A stretch of DNA of 64,000 nucleotides from Streptomyces sp. GS7 (GTDB lineage: Bacteria > Actinomycetota > Actinomycetes > Streptomycetales > Streptomycetaceae): positions 3,279,501-3,343,500 of the forward strand of contig NZ_CP047146.1 of the NCBI RefSeq assembly GCF_009834125.1, in the 5' to 3' direction. Positions within the stretch are counted from its first letter, which is position 1; the number at the start of each line of letters is the position of its first letter. Below, in pieces: positions 9,081-17,572 of this stretch. A model generated the notes under the pieces. That model saw nothing but the letters and a program-made list of their open reading frames with translations. It was not told the origin of the DNA and did no database searches. The translations under genes and the position numbers were made by a program.

Positions 9081-10514
9081 GTGAGACGTGCGCCGACGAT
9101 CCTGCATCTGGACATGGATGCGTTCTATGCCTCCGCCGAGCAGGCGGCCAAGCCGAGCCTGCGGGGAAAGCCCGTGGTCGTCGGCGGGATCGGGCCGCGC
9201 GGGGTGGTGGCGACGGCGTCGTACGAGGCCCGGGTCTTCGGGGTGCGCTCGGCGATGCCGACGGCGCAGGCACGCCGGCTGTGCCCCAACGCCGCCTATC
9301 TCAGCCCGCGATTCACCCTGTACCGCCAGGTGAGTGAAACGGTCATGGAGCTGCTGCGGGCGCTGTCGCCGCTGGTGGAGCCGCTGAGCCTGGACGAGGC
9401 GTTCGTGGACCTGGAGGCGGGTGGGGTCGCGCCGGAGACGGCCGCGGTACGGGCGGTGGGGGCGCAGCTGCGGCGGGACATCCGGGCGGCCACGGGGCTG
9501 ACGGGGTCGGTGGGGCTGGCGGGCGCCAAGATGCTCGCCAAGATCGCGTCCGAGCAGGCGAAGCCGGACGGCCTGGTGGTGATCGAGCCCGGCACGGAGC
9601 GGGAGCTGCTGGGGCCGATGCCGGTGCGCACGCTGCCGGGGGTCGGGCCGGCCACGGCCGAGGCGCTGCGCCGGGGCGGGATCCACACGGTCGCGGAGAC
9701 CGCGGAGGCCGGTGAGGCGGAGCTGGTGCGGCTGCTGGGCAGGGCGCACGGCATGGGGCTGTACGCGATGGCGCTGGGGCAGGACGACCGGCCGGTGGTG
9801 GCCGAGCGGGACGCGAAGTCGGTGTCGGTCGAGGACACCTTCGAGGTCGATCTGACGGACCGGACGCGGGTGCGCAACGAGGTGCTGCGGTTGGCCGACC
9901 GGTGCGTGGAGCGGCTGCGGGCCGCCGGGCGGTCCGGGCGCACGGTGGTGATCAAGGTGCGGAACTACGACTTCTCGACGCTCACCCGGTCCGAGACGCT
10001 GCGCGGGCCCACCGACGACCCCGCGGTCGTGCGGGAGGCGGCCGTGCGGCTGCTGGAGACGGTGGACACCACCGGCGGGGTGCGGCTGCTGGGCGTGGGG
10101 GTGAGCGGGCTGGCGGACTTCACGCAGGAGGATCTCTTCGCCCAGATCGCCACGGAGCGGCAGGCGGAGGAGCACGCCGGGCCTGCCGAGTCGGAGGCGG
10201 AGGCGGCGCCGGAGCCGGGGGAGGAGCTGCCGCGGCGGTGGCATCCGGGGCTGGACGTGGTCCACGAGGAGTTCGGCGCCGGGTGGGTGCAGGGCAGCGG
10301 GGTGGGGCGGGTGACCGTACGGTTCGAGACGCCGGGGTCCGCACCCGGGCGGGTGCGGACCTTCGCCGTCGACGATCCGGCGCTGCGGCCGGGGGAGCCG
10401 CTGCCGCTGCCGGGTGACCTTGATCAGTCGTCGGCGCCGGCGATCCGCCCGAAGTCCGAGTCGCCGGCCGAGGACAGCGAGTCCGAGACCGGGGAGGAGA
10501 TATCGAGGCGGTAG
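9081..10514 (+). CDS. dinB: DNA polymerase IV (Y-family translesion polymerase)
   Basis: A 477-aa Y-family polymerase for low-fidelity synthesis past DNA lesions. The catalytic carboxylates are visible: D11 in LDMDAFYAS and D105-E106 in SLDEAFVDL. The little-finger domain and a charged C-terminal extension (about residues 375-477) follow. GTG 9081 is chosen because a DNA-damage promoter sits exactly over an upstream TTG start (9051), leaving 9081 as a leaderless start 7 nt after the -10. The last 91 bp overlap the convergent PRC-barrel gene. Induction by DNA damage independent of LexA is predicted from the promoter. Confidence 0.9.
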   Translation: MRRAPTILHLDMDAFYASAEQAAKPSLRGKPVVVGGIGPRGVVATASYEARVFGVRSAMPTAQARRLCPNAAYLSPRFTLYRQVSETVMELLRALSPLVEPLSLDEAFVDLEAGGVAPETAAVRAVGAQLRRDIRAATGLTGSVGLAGAKMLAKIASEQAKPDGLVVIEPGTERELLGPMPVRTLPGVGPATAEALRRGGIHTVAETAEAGEAELVRLLGRAHGMGLYAMALGQDDRPVVAERDAKSVSVEDTFEVDLTDRTRVRNEVLRLADRCVERLRAAGRSGRTVVIKVRNYDFSTLTRSETLRGPTDDPAVVREAAVRLLETVDTTGGVRLLGVGVSGLADFTQEDLFAQIATERQAEEHAGPAESEAEAAPEPGEELPRRWHPGLDVVHEEFGAGWVQGSGVGRVTVRFETPGSAPGRVRTFAVDDPALRPGEPLPLPGDLDQSSAPAIRPKSESPAEDSESETGEEISRR

Positions 10515-10807
10515 TGGTGGTAGAGCTGGAGTTCCTGCTCGGGGGAGAGGTGCCGGCCGACGCCGAAGTCCGGGGCATCCTTGATGAGCTTGCGGTCATA
10601 GGGAATGCGCAGGCTGTCGCCGACCATTTCGCTGGGTTCCAGGGGGACGAACGCATCGCGGCTGAAGAGGCCGGTGCGCACCGCGGCCCACTCCGGTTCA
10701 CCCGTCGCATCGTCGAGGTACACCTCGTCGATGGTGCCTATCTTCGCGCCGTTCCGGTCGAACGCTTTGCGGCCGATGAGGCTCCGGGGATCGATATCGG
10801 CTTGCAC
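10424..10807 (-). CDS. PRC-barrel domain protein
   Basis: A 127-aa cytoplasmic protein with an N-terminal PRC-barrel (about residues 5-75, RSLIGRKAFDRNGAKIGTIDEVY and EWAAVRTGLF blocks). A second segment ends in an acidic tail. GTG 10807 is chosen because GGAGGG lies 5-6 nt upstream; a longer frame is open but lacks a site. It is convergent with and overlaps the 3' end of dinB by 91 bp, and is divergent from the glycine riboswitch/gcvP unit. PRC-barrels bind RNA or protein partners; the function here is unknown. Confidence 0.83.
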   Translation of the reverse strand: MQADIDPRSLIGRKAFDRNGAKIGTIDEVYLDDATGEPEWAAVRTGLFSRDAFVPLEPSEMVGDSLRIPYDRKLIKDAPDFGVGRHLSPEQELQLYHHYRLDISSPVSDSLSSAGDSDFGRIAGADD

Positions 10808-10929
10808 GGTCCCTCCAATTGGTCGCAACTGCCTTGTGACAACTACGAAACGGCACATTTCATGCCTCGGCCACTCGAAGGATCGTTCCAGCAGTGCGCT
10901 GGTAGGCTGGCGATTGGCCGCAGAACCCA

Positions 10930-11146
10930 TGCGGGAGAGTCCTTTGTCGTTCGCGACCAGGGCGCCGAAGGAGCAAATCCTCCCCGGAATCTCTCAGGCA
11001 CACGTACCGCGTGGGTGAGGTCACTCTGGAAAGCAGGGCGGGTCACGGTCAGCCACCAAGCCGGAACCCCTCCTCACCGACGGTGAAAACCGGGCCGCAT
11101 CCCGCGGACCGGTGAAGCTCTCAGGTTGAGATGACAGAGGGGGAGG
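10930..11146 (+). promoter_or_regulatory. Tandem glycine riboswitch controlling gcvP
   Basis: Two glycine-aptamer halves precede gcvP. The first contains GCGGGAGAGTCC (10931), GCGCCGAAGGAGCAA (about 10962-10976), and TCTCTCAGGCACA (about 10990-11002). The second contains GAAGCTCTCAGGTTGAGATG and ends GACAGAGGGGGAGG (11133-11146). These are the conserved glycine riboswitch blocks. A -10-like TAGGCT is at 10903-10908. Known glycine switches of this type turn the glycine cleavage system on when glycine is abundant. Confidence 0.93.
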
Positions 11147-11208
11147 CCGTCCGGGCACCAGCGCCGTGGTGCCCCTCGTAGGTCGCATTGACCAGGAGGC
11201 CCCCGCAG

Positions 11209-14094
11209 ATGACCACCAATCGCATCTCCTTGACCGAGCTGGAGCGCGGCACCCCCTTCGAGCGCCGGCACATCGGCCCCGATGACGAGGCGCAGGCCAA
11301 GATGCTCGCGCAGGTCGGCTTCGGTTCGCTGGACGAGCTGACCGCCGCCGCCGTCCCGGACGTGATCAAGAGCGCGGAGGCGCTGGGCCTGCCGCGCGCC
11401 CGTACCGAGGCCGAGGTCCTGGAGGAGCTGCGCGGTCTGGCCGACCGCAACCAGGTCCTGTCGTCCATGATCGGACTCGGCTACTACGGCACGTTCACCC
11501 CGCCGGTGATCCTGCGCAACGTGATGGAGAACCCGTCCTGGTACACGGCGTACACGCCCTACCAGCCGGAGATCTCGCAGGGTCGGCTGGAGGCGCTGCT
11601 GAACTTCCAGACGATGGTCGCCGAGCTGACCGGACTGCCCACCTCCGGTGCCTCCCTCCTGGACGAGGGCACCGCCGCCGCCGAGGCGATGGCCCTCTCC
11701 CGCCGGGTCGGCAAGGTCAAGCAGGGCGTCTACCTGGTCGACGCCGACTGCCTGCCGCAGACCGTCGCCGTGATCCGGACCCGCGCCGAGCCGACCGGCG
11801 TCGAGGTCGTCGTGGCGGACCTGTCCGGCGGCATTCCGGCGGAGATCGCCGAGCGCGGGGTCTTCGGCCTGCTCCTGCAGTACCCGGGCGCGTCCGGCGC
11901 GGTGCGCGACCCGCGGGCCGTGATCGCGCAGGCCCACGAGCTGGGGGCGGTCGTCACCGTCGCCGCCGACCTGCTGGCCCTGACCCTGCTGGCCTCGCCG
12001 GGTGAGCTGGGCGCGGACATCGCGGTCGGTACCAGCCAGCGCTTCGGCGTTCCGATGGGCTTCGGCGGCCCGCACGCCGGCTTCATGGCCGTACGCGAGC
12101 AGTTCGCCCGCAGCCTGCCCGGCCGGCTGGTCGGGGTGTCCGTCGACGCGGACGGCAACAAGGCGTACCGGCTGGCGCTGCAGACCCGTGAGCAGCACAT
12201 CCGCCGGGAGAAGGCCACCAGCAACATCTGCACCGCGCAGGTGCTGCTCGCCGTCATGGCGGGGATGTACGCGGTCTACCACGGGCCCGACGGGCTGCGG
12301 GCGATCGCCCGGCGCACCCACCGCTACGCGGCCATCCTGGCCGAGGGCCTGCGGGCCGGCGGGGTGGAGCTGGTCCACGACGCGTACTTCGACACGCTGA
12401 CCGCGCGGGTTCCCGGCCGTGCCGCCGAGGTCGTCGCCGCGGCCCGTGAGGCGGGGGTCAACCTCCGCCAGGTCGACGCGGACCTGGTCGGTATCGCCTG
12501 CGACGAGACCACCGGGCGCGCCCAGCTGACCGGCGTCTGGGGCGCCTTCGGGGTGCGGGGCGACATCGAGCGGCTGGACGCGGCGGTCGTCGAGACACTG
12601 CCGGAGCCGCTGCTGCGCACCGACGACTACCTCGGCCACCCGGTTTTCCACCAGCACCGCTCCGAAACCGCCATGCTGCGCTACCTGCGGACGCTGGCCG
12701 GCAAGGACTACGCGCTGGACCGCGGCATGATCCCGCTCGGCTCCTGCACGATGAAGCTGAACGCCACGACCGAGATGGAGCCGGTCACCTGGCCCGAGTT
12801 CGGGCAGCTGCACCCCTTCGCGCCGGCCGACCAGGCGCAGGGCTACCTCACGCTCATCCAGGAGCTGGAGGAGCGGCTGGCCACGGTCACCGGCTACGAC
12901 AAGGTGTCCATCCAGCCCAACGCCGGCTCGCAGGGCGAACTCGCCGGGCTGCTGGCCGTCCGCGCCTACCACCGCGCCAACGGCGACGAGCAGCGCACCG
13001 TCTGCCTGATCCCGTCCTCGGCGCACGGCACCAACGCGGCCAGCGCCGTGATGGCCGGCATGAAGGTCGTCGTCGTCAAGACCGGTGACGACGGCGAGGT
13101 CGACGCCGACGACCTGCACGCCAAGATCGAGAAGCACCGCGACGAGCTGGCCGTCCTGATGGTCACCTACCCGTCCACCCACGGCGTGTTCGAGGAGCAC
13201 ATCACCCAGATCTGCGCCACGGTGCACGAGGCCGGCGGTCAGGTCTACGTGGACGGCGCCAACCTCAACGCCCTGGTCGGCCTCGCCGAGCCGGGGAAGT
13301 TCGGCGGCGACGTCTCGCACCTCAACCTGCACAAGACGTTCTGCATCCCGCACGGCGGCGGTGGCCCCGGCGTCGGCCCGGTCGGCGTCCGCGCCCACCT
13401 GGCGCCGTACCTGCCCAACCACCCGCTGCAGCCCACCGCGGGCCCGGAGACCGGTGTCGGGCCGATCTCCGCCGCCCCCTGGGGCTCGGCCGGCATCCTG
13501 CCGATCTCCTGGGCGTACGTCCGGCTGATGGGCGGCGAGGGCCTCAAGCGCGCCACCCAGGTCGCGGTCCTCAGCGCCAACTACGTCGCCAAGCGCCTGG
13601 AACCGCACTACCCCGTGCTCTACACCGGGCCCGGCGGGCTGGTCGCGCACGAGTGCATCATCGACGTCCGGCCGCTGACCAAGGCGACCGGCGTGAGCAT
13701 CGACGATGTCGCCAAGCGGCTCATCGACTACGGCTTCCACGCCCCGACGATGTCCTTCCCGGTGGCCGGCACACTGATGATCGAGCCGACCGAGAGCGAG
13801 GACCTGGGCGAGCTGGACCGCTTCTGCGACGCGATGATCGCCATCCGCGCGGAGATCGACAAGGTCGGCTCGGGGGAGTGGGACAAGGACGACAACCCGC
13901 TGTGCAACGCCCCGCACACCGCGGGTGCGCTGACCGGCGAGTGGAGCCACGCCTACCGCCGCGAGGAGGCCGTCTTCCCTGCCGGGGTGGACGCCGCGGA
14001 CAAGTACTGGCCGCCGGTGCGCCGGATCGACGGTGCCTTCGGGGACCGCAACCTCGTCTGCTCCTGCCCCCCGCTGGACGAGTACGACGGCTGA
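11209..14094 (+). CDS. gcvP: Glycine dehydrogenase (decarboxylating), P-protein of the glycine cleavage system
   Basis: A 961-aa single-chain P-protein, full length for the fused bacterial/eukaryotic type. It decarboxylates glycine with PLP and passes the aminomethyl group to GcvH lipoate. The PLP-binding lysine is K709 in [16 protein letters not shown]. The first half (about 1-440) is the degenerate N-terminal aminotransferase fold. ATG 11209 has AGGAGG upstream and sits 62 nt after the riboswitch. gcvT and gcvH are not in the window, so the other subunits must be encoded elsewhere. Expression is expected to rise with glycine through the riboswitch. Confidence 0.97.
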   Translation: MTTNRISLTELERGTPFERRHIGPDDEAQAKMLAQVGFGSLDELTAAAVPDVIKSAEALGLPRARTEAEVLEELRGLADRNQVLSSMIGLGYYGTFTPPVILRNVMENPSWYTAYTPYQPEISQGRLEALLNFQTMVAELTGLPTSGASLLDEGTAAAEAMALSRRVGKVKQGVYLVDADCLPQTVAVIRTRAEPTGVEVVVADLSGGIPAEIAERGVFGLLLQYPGASGAVRDPRAVIAQAHELGAVVTVAADLLALTLLASPGELGADIAVGTSQRFGVPMGFGGPHAGFMAVREQFARSLPGRLVGVSVDADGNKAYRLALQTREQHIRREKATSNICTAQVLLAVMAGMYAVYHGPDGLRAIARRTHRYAAILAEGLRAGGVELVHDAYFDTLTARVPGRAAEVVAAAREAGVNLRQVDADLVGIACDETTGRAQLTGVWGAFGVRGDIERLDAAVVETLPEPLLRTDDYLGHPVFHQHRSETAMLRYLRTLAGKDYALDRGMIPLGSCTMKLNATTEMEPVTWPEFGQLHPFAPADQAQGYLTLIQELEERLATVTGYDKVSIQPNAGSQGELAGLLAVRAYHRANGDEQRTVCLIPSSAHGTNAASAVMAGMKVVVVKTGDDGEVDADDLHAKIEKHRDELAVLMVTYPSTHGVFEEHITQICATVHEAGGQVYVDGANLNALVGLAEPGKFGGDVSHLNLHKTFCIPHGGGGPGVGPVGVRAHLAPYLPNHPLQPTAGPETGVGPISAAPWGSAGILPISWAYVRLMGGEGLKRATQVAVLSANYVAKRLEPHYPVLYTGPGGLVAHECIIDVRPLTKATGVSIDDVAKRLIDYGFHAPTMSFPVAGTLMIEPTESEDLGELDRFCDAMIAIRAEIDKVGSGEWDKDDNPLCNAPHTAGALTGEWSHAYRREEAVFPAGVDAADKYWPPVRRIDGAFGDRNLVCSCPPLDEYDG

Positions 14095-14109
14095 TCCACG
14101 GCAACATCA

Positions 14110-14138
14110 AGGGCCCTCGGCGCGATGCCGGGGGCCCT
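14110..14138 (+). terminator. Terminator hairpin after gcvP
   Basis: A 12-bp stem (14110-14121 with 14127-14138, one G-T pair) around a 5-nt loop, 16 bp after the gcvP stop and followed by GTTGT. It also separates gcvP from the convergent DUF5999 gene. Confidence 0.7.
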
Positions 14139-14174
14139 GTTGTACGTGCGTGGTACGTGTCGGGTGGCCGCGGA

Positions 14175-14381
14175 TCAGGCGGCGGCGGTGACCCGGGCGG
14201 AGCCGAGCGGCCGGTGCGGGGCGATGACCTGGCCGTTCGGCAGCAGCTCACCGGTGTCCTCGAAGAGCAGGACGCCGTTGCAGAGCAGGCTCCAGCCCTG
14301 CTCGGGGTGGTGCGCCACCAGTTGGGCGGCCTCCCGGTCGGTGGATTCCGCTGACGGGCATGGCGGTTGATGCTGGCACAT
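14175..14381 (-). CDS. DUF5999 family small protein
   Basis: A 68-aa protein beginning MCQHQPPCPSAES and containing HHPEQGWSLLCNGVLLFEDTG. This pattern is widespread in Streptomyces and annotated DUF5999. The N-terminal Cys-x-His...Cys pattern (C2, H4, C8) with C35 could bind a metal, which is inference. ATG 14381 is the first residue of the conserved start; the upstream ribosome site is weak. The function is unknown. It is convergent with gcvP. Confidence 0.78.
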   Translation of the reverse strand: MCQHQPPCPSAESTDREAAQLVAHHPEQGWSLLCNGVLLFEDTGELLPNGQVIAPHRPLGSARVTAAA

Positions 14382-14706
14382 GGGAATTGTCTTTCGCTGC
14401 GGTGTGGTGAACGTCGTGCGGCTCGCTGAGGTGGTCATGGCCGCTCCCCCGTTTCCTGTCGGTCCCAGTCTTGCCCTACGGAGGTGTTTCCGCAGGGATT
14501 TCGCAGCAGCGGTACACACTCGATACTGACGCATCACCCGTGCGGGCGGTTGCTCCCAAATGAGCGCGACTCCCGGGGGGTTGGGAGTGGTATCGGCGGG
14601 CGGGCCCGCGCGGGTGGGCAGCGCGGTGCGCCCCGCGGCAGGGAAGGGCCACGGGGCGCCGGGCGGCGGTGCGGGCGTACGCGGGCGTACGAGGGGGGTG
14701 CGGCGG
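14382..14706. other. Intergenic region upstream of the DUF5999 gene
   Basis: No convincing coding frame. The left part must hold the promoter of the leftward DUF5999 gene. The right part holds the hairpin at 14628-14659. Short direct repeats (GCGGGCGTAC twice around 14671-14687) are visible. Nothing else is supported. Confidence 0.5.
14628..14659 (-). terminator. Hairpin, probable terminator of the leftward hypothetical gene
   Basis: Arms 14628-14638 and 14649-14659 pair over 10 of 11 positions around a 10-nt loop. The hairpin lies about 50 bp beyond the stop of the gene at 14707-15303 on the same strand. Confidence 0.6.
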
Positions 14707-15303
14707 TCAGGCCGGCTCGCGGAGCAGCGGGGTGGGGGCGGGAGCGGGGGCGAGGCGGCGGGCGAGGCGGGGGAGCAGGTCGGCCAGGCGCTGCGGGAGG
14801 TGCGGGGCGATCCCCGGCGGGGCGGGGGCCAGCGGCACCAGGAGGTCACCGGGGGCGGGCATGCCGTCGGCGCCGTCCGCGGTGGTGTCGTGGTGCAGCC
14901 ACAGGGTGAGCATGTACAGCTCCGGGACGGACAGCAGCCGCGGCTGGTACGGCGCGGCGAGCGACTCCGCCTGCTGCAGGGCTCGTTCGGTCGCGCCGAC
15001 ATAGGGGCCGTCGCAGAAGCGCGAGAACGTCCAGCCGTCCGCGGTGAGCCGGGCCTCGGCGGTCGCCAGGGCGCGCTCCCCGCCGCGGACCAGGAAGCGC
15101 CAGCCGGCGAGGCGGGTGCGCGGCGGGCCTGCCTGGCTGATGTCGTCCCAGACGTGCACGGGCAGCGGGTGGTCGGGGCTCAGCGGTCCCTGATGGGCGC
15201 GCAGCGCGGAGGTGGGGGCCTCGCGGATGGCGGTGGGGGAGCTGAGGGCGGTGAGGATGCTGCGCAGGGCGGGCGCAGGGGCAGGCGGGATGTGCAGCGG
15301 CAT
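14707..15303 (-). CDS. Hypothetical protein
   Basis: A 198-aa protein with no motif I recognise. It has a Pro/Ala-rich N-terminus, a central region with the FLVRGGERALATAEARL and GWTFSRFCDGPYVGATERAL blocks, then a Leu/Pro/Arg-rich C-terminus. Base composition and third-position bias are normal for the chromosome, so it is probably a real gene. ATG 15303 begins the likely coding part; a frame continues upstream without a good start. No signal peptide or transmembrane helix is evident. Confidence 0.65.
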   Translation of the reverse strand: MPLHIPPAPAPALRSILTALSSPTAIREAPTSALRAHQGPLSPDHPLPVHVWDDISQAGPPRTRLAGWRFLVRGGERALATAEARLTADGWTFSRFCDGPYVGATERALQQAESLAAPYQPRLLSVPELYMLTLWLHHDTTADGADGMPAPGDLLVPLAPAPPGIAPHLPQRLADLLPRLARRLAPAPAPTPLLREPA

Positions 15304-15867
15304 GGCGGGTCGCCTCTCGCTTCGGAGACACGGTGGAGCGGGGAAGTGCGGACGTCGCTGTCTGCGGGCGGGGTCAGAGCAGGGCTGACCGCGGCTGCGG
15401 ACCGGCACGGCCGGCCGCGGTGCCGGAGTACCGGTGGGAACACCGCCACGCTGGCGCCACATCTCTGCCTCGCCAGCGAAGTTTATACGACATATGTTCT
15501 GGAAGTGTTTCGGCTACTCGCCTTGCGGATTTCCGGCAAGGCGGAATCCGGCCCCTTGCTCCGGGTGGTTTCCGCCGCTTTGTGTCGGGCCGGGGAGATG
15601 CCACCTCGTAATTTCTCGGTGATGCGGTAGGCCGGATCACGTCGGTGTTTTTTACGAGCGAATTGCGGAGGGCGCTGGCCATGGAGATATGCCCGAGGAA
15701 AATGCCCGGCGCCCGGTACTCGTCAGACTAACCGTACCGTCATGGTCGTGAGGCGTTATCGATCAGATTGCCGGGGCATCATCGACCGTAGCGCGTGCCC
15801 CGGGGTGCCGGGGGCGGCCCCAAGCAGCCCGTGGCAGCGGGTCGTTCACTCTAGAAGGGACCCTTCG
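15304..15867. other. 564-bp intergenic region with an AT-richer patch
   Basis: No frame with normal codon bias. The segment around 15475-15520 (for example TTTATACGACATATG) and 15600-15665 (including a TTTTTT run near 15649) is clearly lower in GC than the surroundings. It separates two divergent genes and should contain both promoters. It could also be remnant DNA; nothing further can be read. Confidence 0.45.
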
Positions 15868-17418
15868 ATGGGGGAGAAGGTCGCCGCGGACGGGATCGAC
15901 CTGGCGGACCGGGAGCGTTATCGAAGAAAGTTGCACGACTGTCTGGCGGGATTGCGCAGGATGCTGGCGGAGAAGCGGTTCGATCGACCCAGGAATCTCA
16001 TGGGGCTGGAGATCGAGCTGAATCTGGCGGGCGCCGACGGGCTGCCGCGCATGCTGAACTCGCAGGTGCTGGAACGCATCGCCAGCGGCGATTTCCAGAC
16101 GGAACTCGCCCAGTGCAATCTTGAGGTCAACATCACCCCGCACCGATTGTCCGGACGTGTTCTGGACCAACTCGCCGAGGAACTCCGCACGGGCCTCGGC
16201 TATGCGGAAAGAAAGGCCCGCGAGCTCGCCGCCCGCATCGTGATGATCGGCATCCTGCCGACCTTGCACGCCAGTGACCTCACCGCCTCCAGCCTCTCCG
16301 CGAACGACCGCTATGTGCTGCTCAACGAGCAGATGCGGGCGGCCCGCGGGGAGGACTTCGCCATCGACATCGAGGGTGTCGAGAGGCTGGTGTCCCGCTC
16401 GCCGTCGATCGCGCCGGAGGCGGCGTGCACCTCCGTCCAGCTGCACCTCCAGGTCACGCCCGGCCGGTTCGCCGCAGTCTGGAACGCGGCTCAGGCGATC
16501 GCCGCCGTCCAGATCGCGGTCGGCGCCAACTCGCCGTTCCTCTTCGGGCGGGAACTGTGGCGCGAGTCGAGGCCGCCGGTCTTCCAGCAGGCCACCGACA
16601 CCCGGGCGCCCGAACTCCAGGCGCAGGGCGTGCGCCCCCGGACCTGGTTCGGTGAGCGCTGGGTCGAGTCCGTCGACGAACTGTTCGAGGAGAACCTCCG
16701 GTTCTTCCCGCCGCTGCTGCCGCTGTGCGGCCCGCAGGAGCCGCTACGCGTCCTCGATGAGGGCGGCGTGCCCACCCTCGCCGAACTGGTGTTGCACAAC
16801 GGAACGATTTATCGATGGAATCGCCCCGTCTACGCCGTCGCCGGCGGCGTGGCGCACCTCCGCGTCGAGAACCGGGTCCTGCCGGCCGGCCCCACCGTCG
16901 CCGACGTCGTCGCCAACACCGCCTTCTACTACGGCCTGGTGCGCGCGCTGGCCGAACAGCCCCGCCCGGTGTGGACCCGGCTGCCGTTCGCCGCCGCGGC
17001 CGGCAACTTCGACGCCGCCTGCCGCCACGGCATCGACGCCGTGCTGCGCTGGCCGCGGTCCGGGCGGGCCGGCGGCATCGCCGAGATACCGGCCGTACGG
17101 CTGGTACGGCAGGAACTGCTGCCGCTGGCGGCGGCCGGGCTGGACGCCTGGGGTGTCGAACCGGCCGACCGCGACCACTACTTGGGCATCATCGAAGCCC
17201 GCTGCGTCCGCCGGGTGAACGGCGCGTCCTGGCAGGCCGCGGCCTTCCACCACGCACGGCGGCAGGGCCTGGCGCGGGAGGCCGCACTGGCCGCGATGAC
17301 CCGGCGCTACAGCGAGCTGATGCACACCGGGGAGCCGGTGCACACCTGGCCGGTGGCCTGGCCGGTCGGCGAGGCCACCGTCCCGGCGCAGCGGCGGGCC
17401 GCGCCGGACGGGGTGTAG
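15868..17418 (+). CDS. Glutamate-cysteine ligase family protein
   Basis: A 516-aa protein of the actinobacterial glutamate-cysteine ligase (GCS2-like) family. LMGLEIELNL (about residues 45-54) carries the acidic residues expected near the metal/ATP site, and CTSVQLHLQV, GANSPFLFGRELW and LRVENRVLPAGP are conserved blocks of the fold. Streptomycetes make mycothiol rather than glutathione, so the true product may be gamma-glutamyl-cysteine for ergothioneine or another gamma-glutamyl amide. ATG 15868 follows AGAAGGGA at 15853-15860. No egt genes are adjacent, so a specific pathway cannot be assigned. Confidence 0.82.
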   Translation: MGEKVAADGIDLADRERYRRKLHDCLAGLRRMLAEKRFDRPRNLMGLEIELNLAGADGLPRMLNSQVLERIASGDFQTELAQCNLEVNITPHRLSGRVLDQLAEELRTGLGYAERKARELAARIVMIGILPTLHASDLTASSLSANDRYVLLNEQMRAARGEDFAIDIEGVERLVSRSPSIAPEAACTSVQLHLQVTPGRFAAVWNAAQAIAAVQIAVGANSPFLFGRELWRESRPPVFQQATDTRAPELQAQGVRPRTWFGERWVESVDELFEENLRFFPPLLPLCGPQEPLRVLDEGGVPTLAELVLHNGTIYRWNRPVYAVAGGVAHLRVENRVLPAGPTVADVVANTAFYYGLVRALAEQPRPVWTRLPFAAAAGNFDAACRHGIDAVLRWPRSGRAGGIAEIPAVRLVRQELLPLAAAGLDAWGVEPADRDHYLGIIEARCVRRVNGASWQAAAFHHARRQGLAREAALAAMTRRYSELMHTGEPVHTWPVAWPVGEATVPAQRRAAPDGV

Positions 17419-17572
17419 CGGGGGCCGTGCACGAGGGTGTCGGCTCACGCCGGTGCCGCGGTCGGTGCGGATCTCCGGGCCGGCCGCCGGGGAGCCGGCG
17501 GCGCCGATGCCGTCGACGGATGGGGTTCTCCCGGAGCGCGGCCCGGTGGGGAGGAGATCCGGGGCCGGGATT

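Noticed and set aside
11074..13950. 958-codon antisense frame under gcvP
   Set aside because: A shadow of gcvP codon bias; it would also overlap the riboswitch, and it has no recognisable domain.
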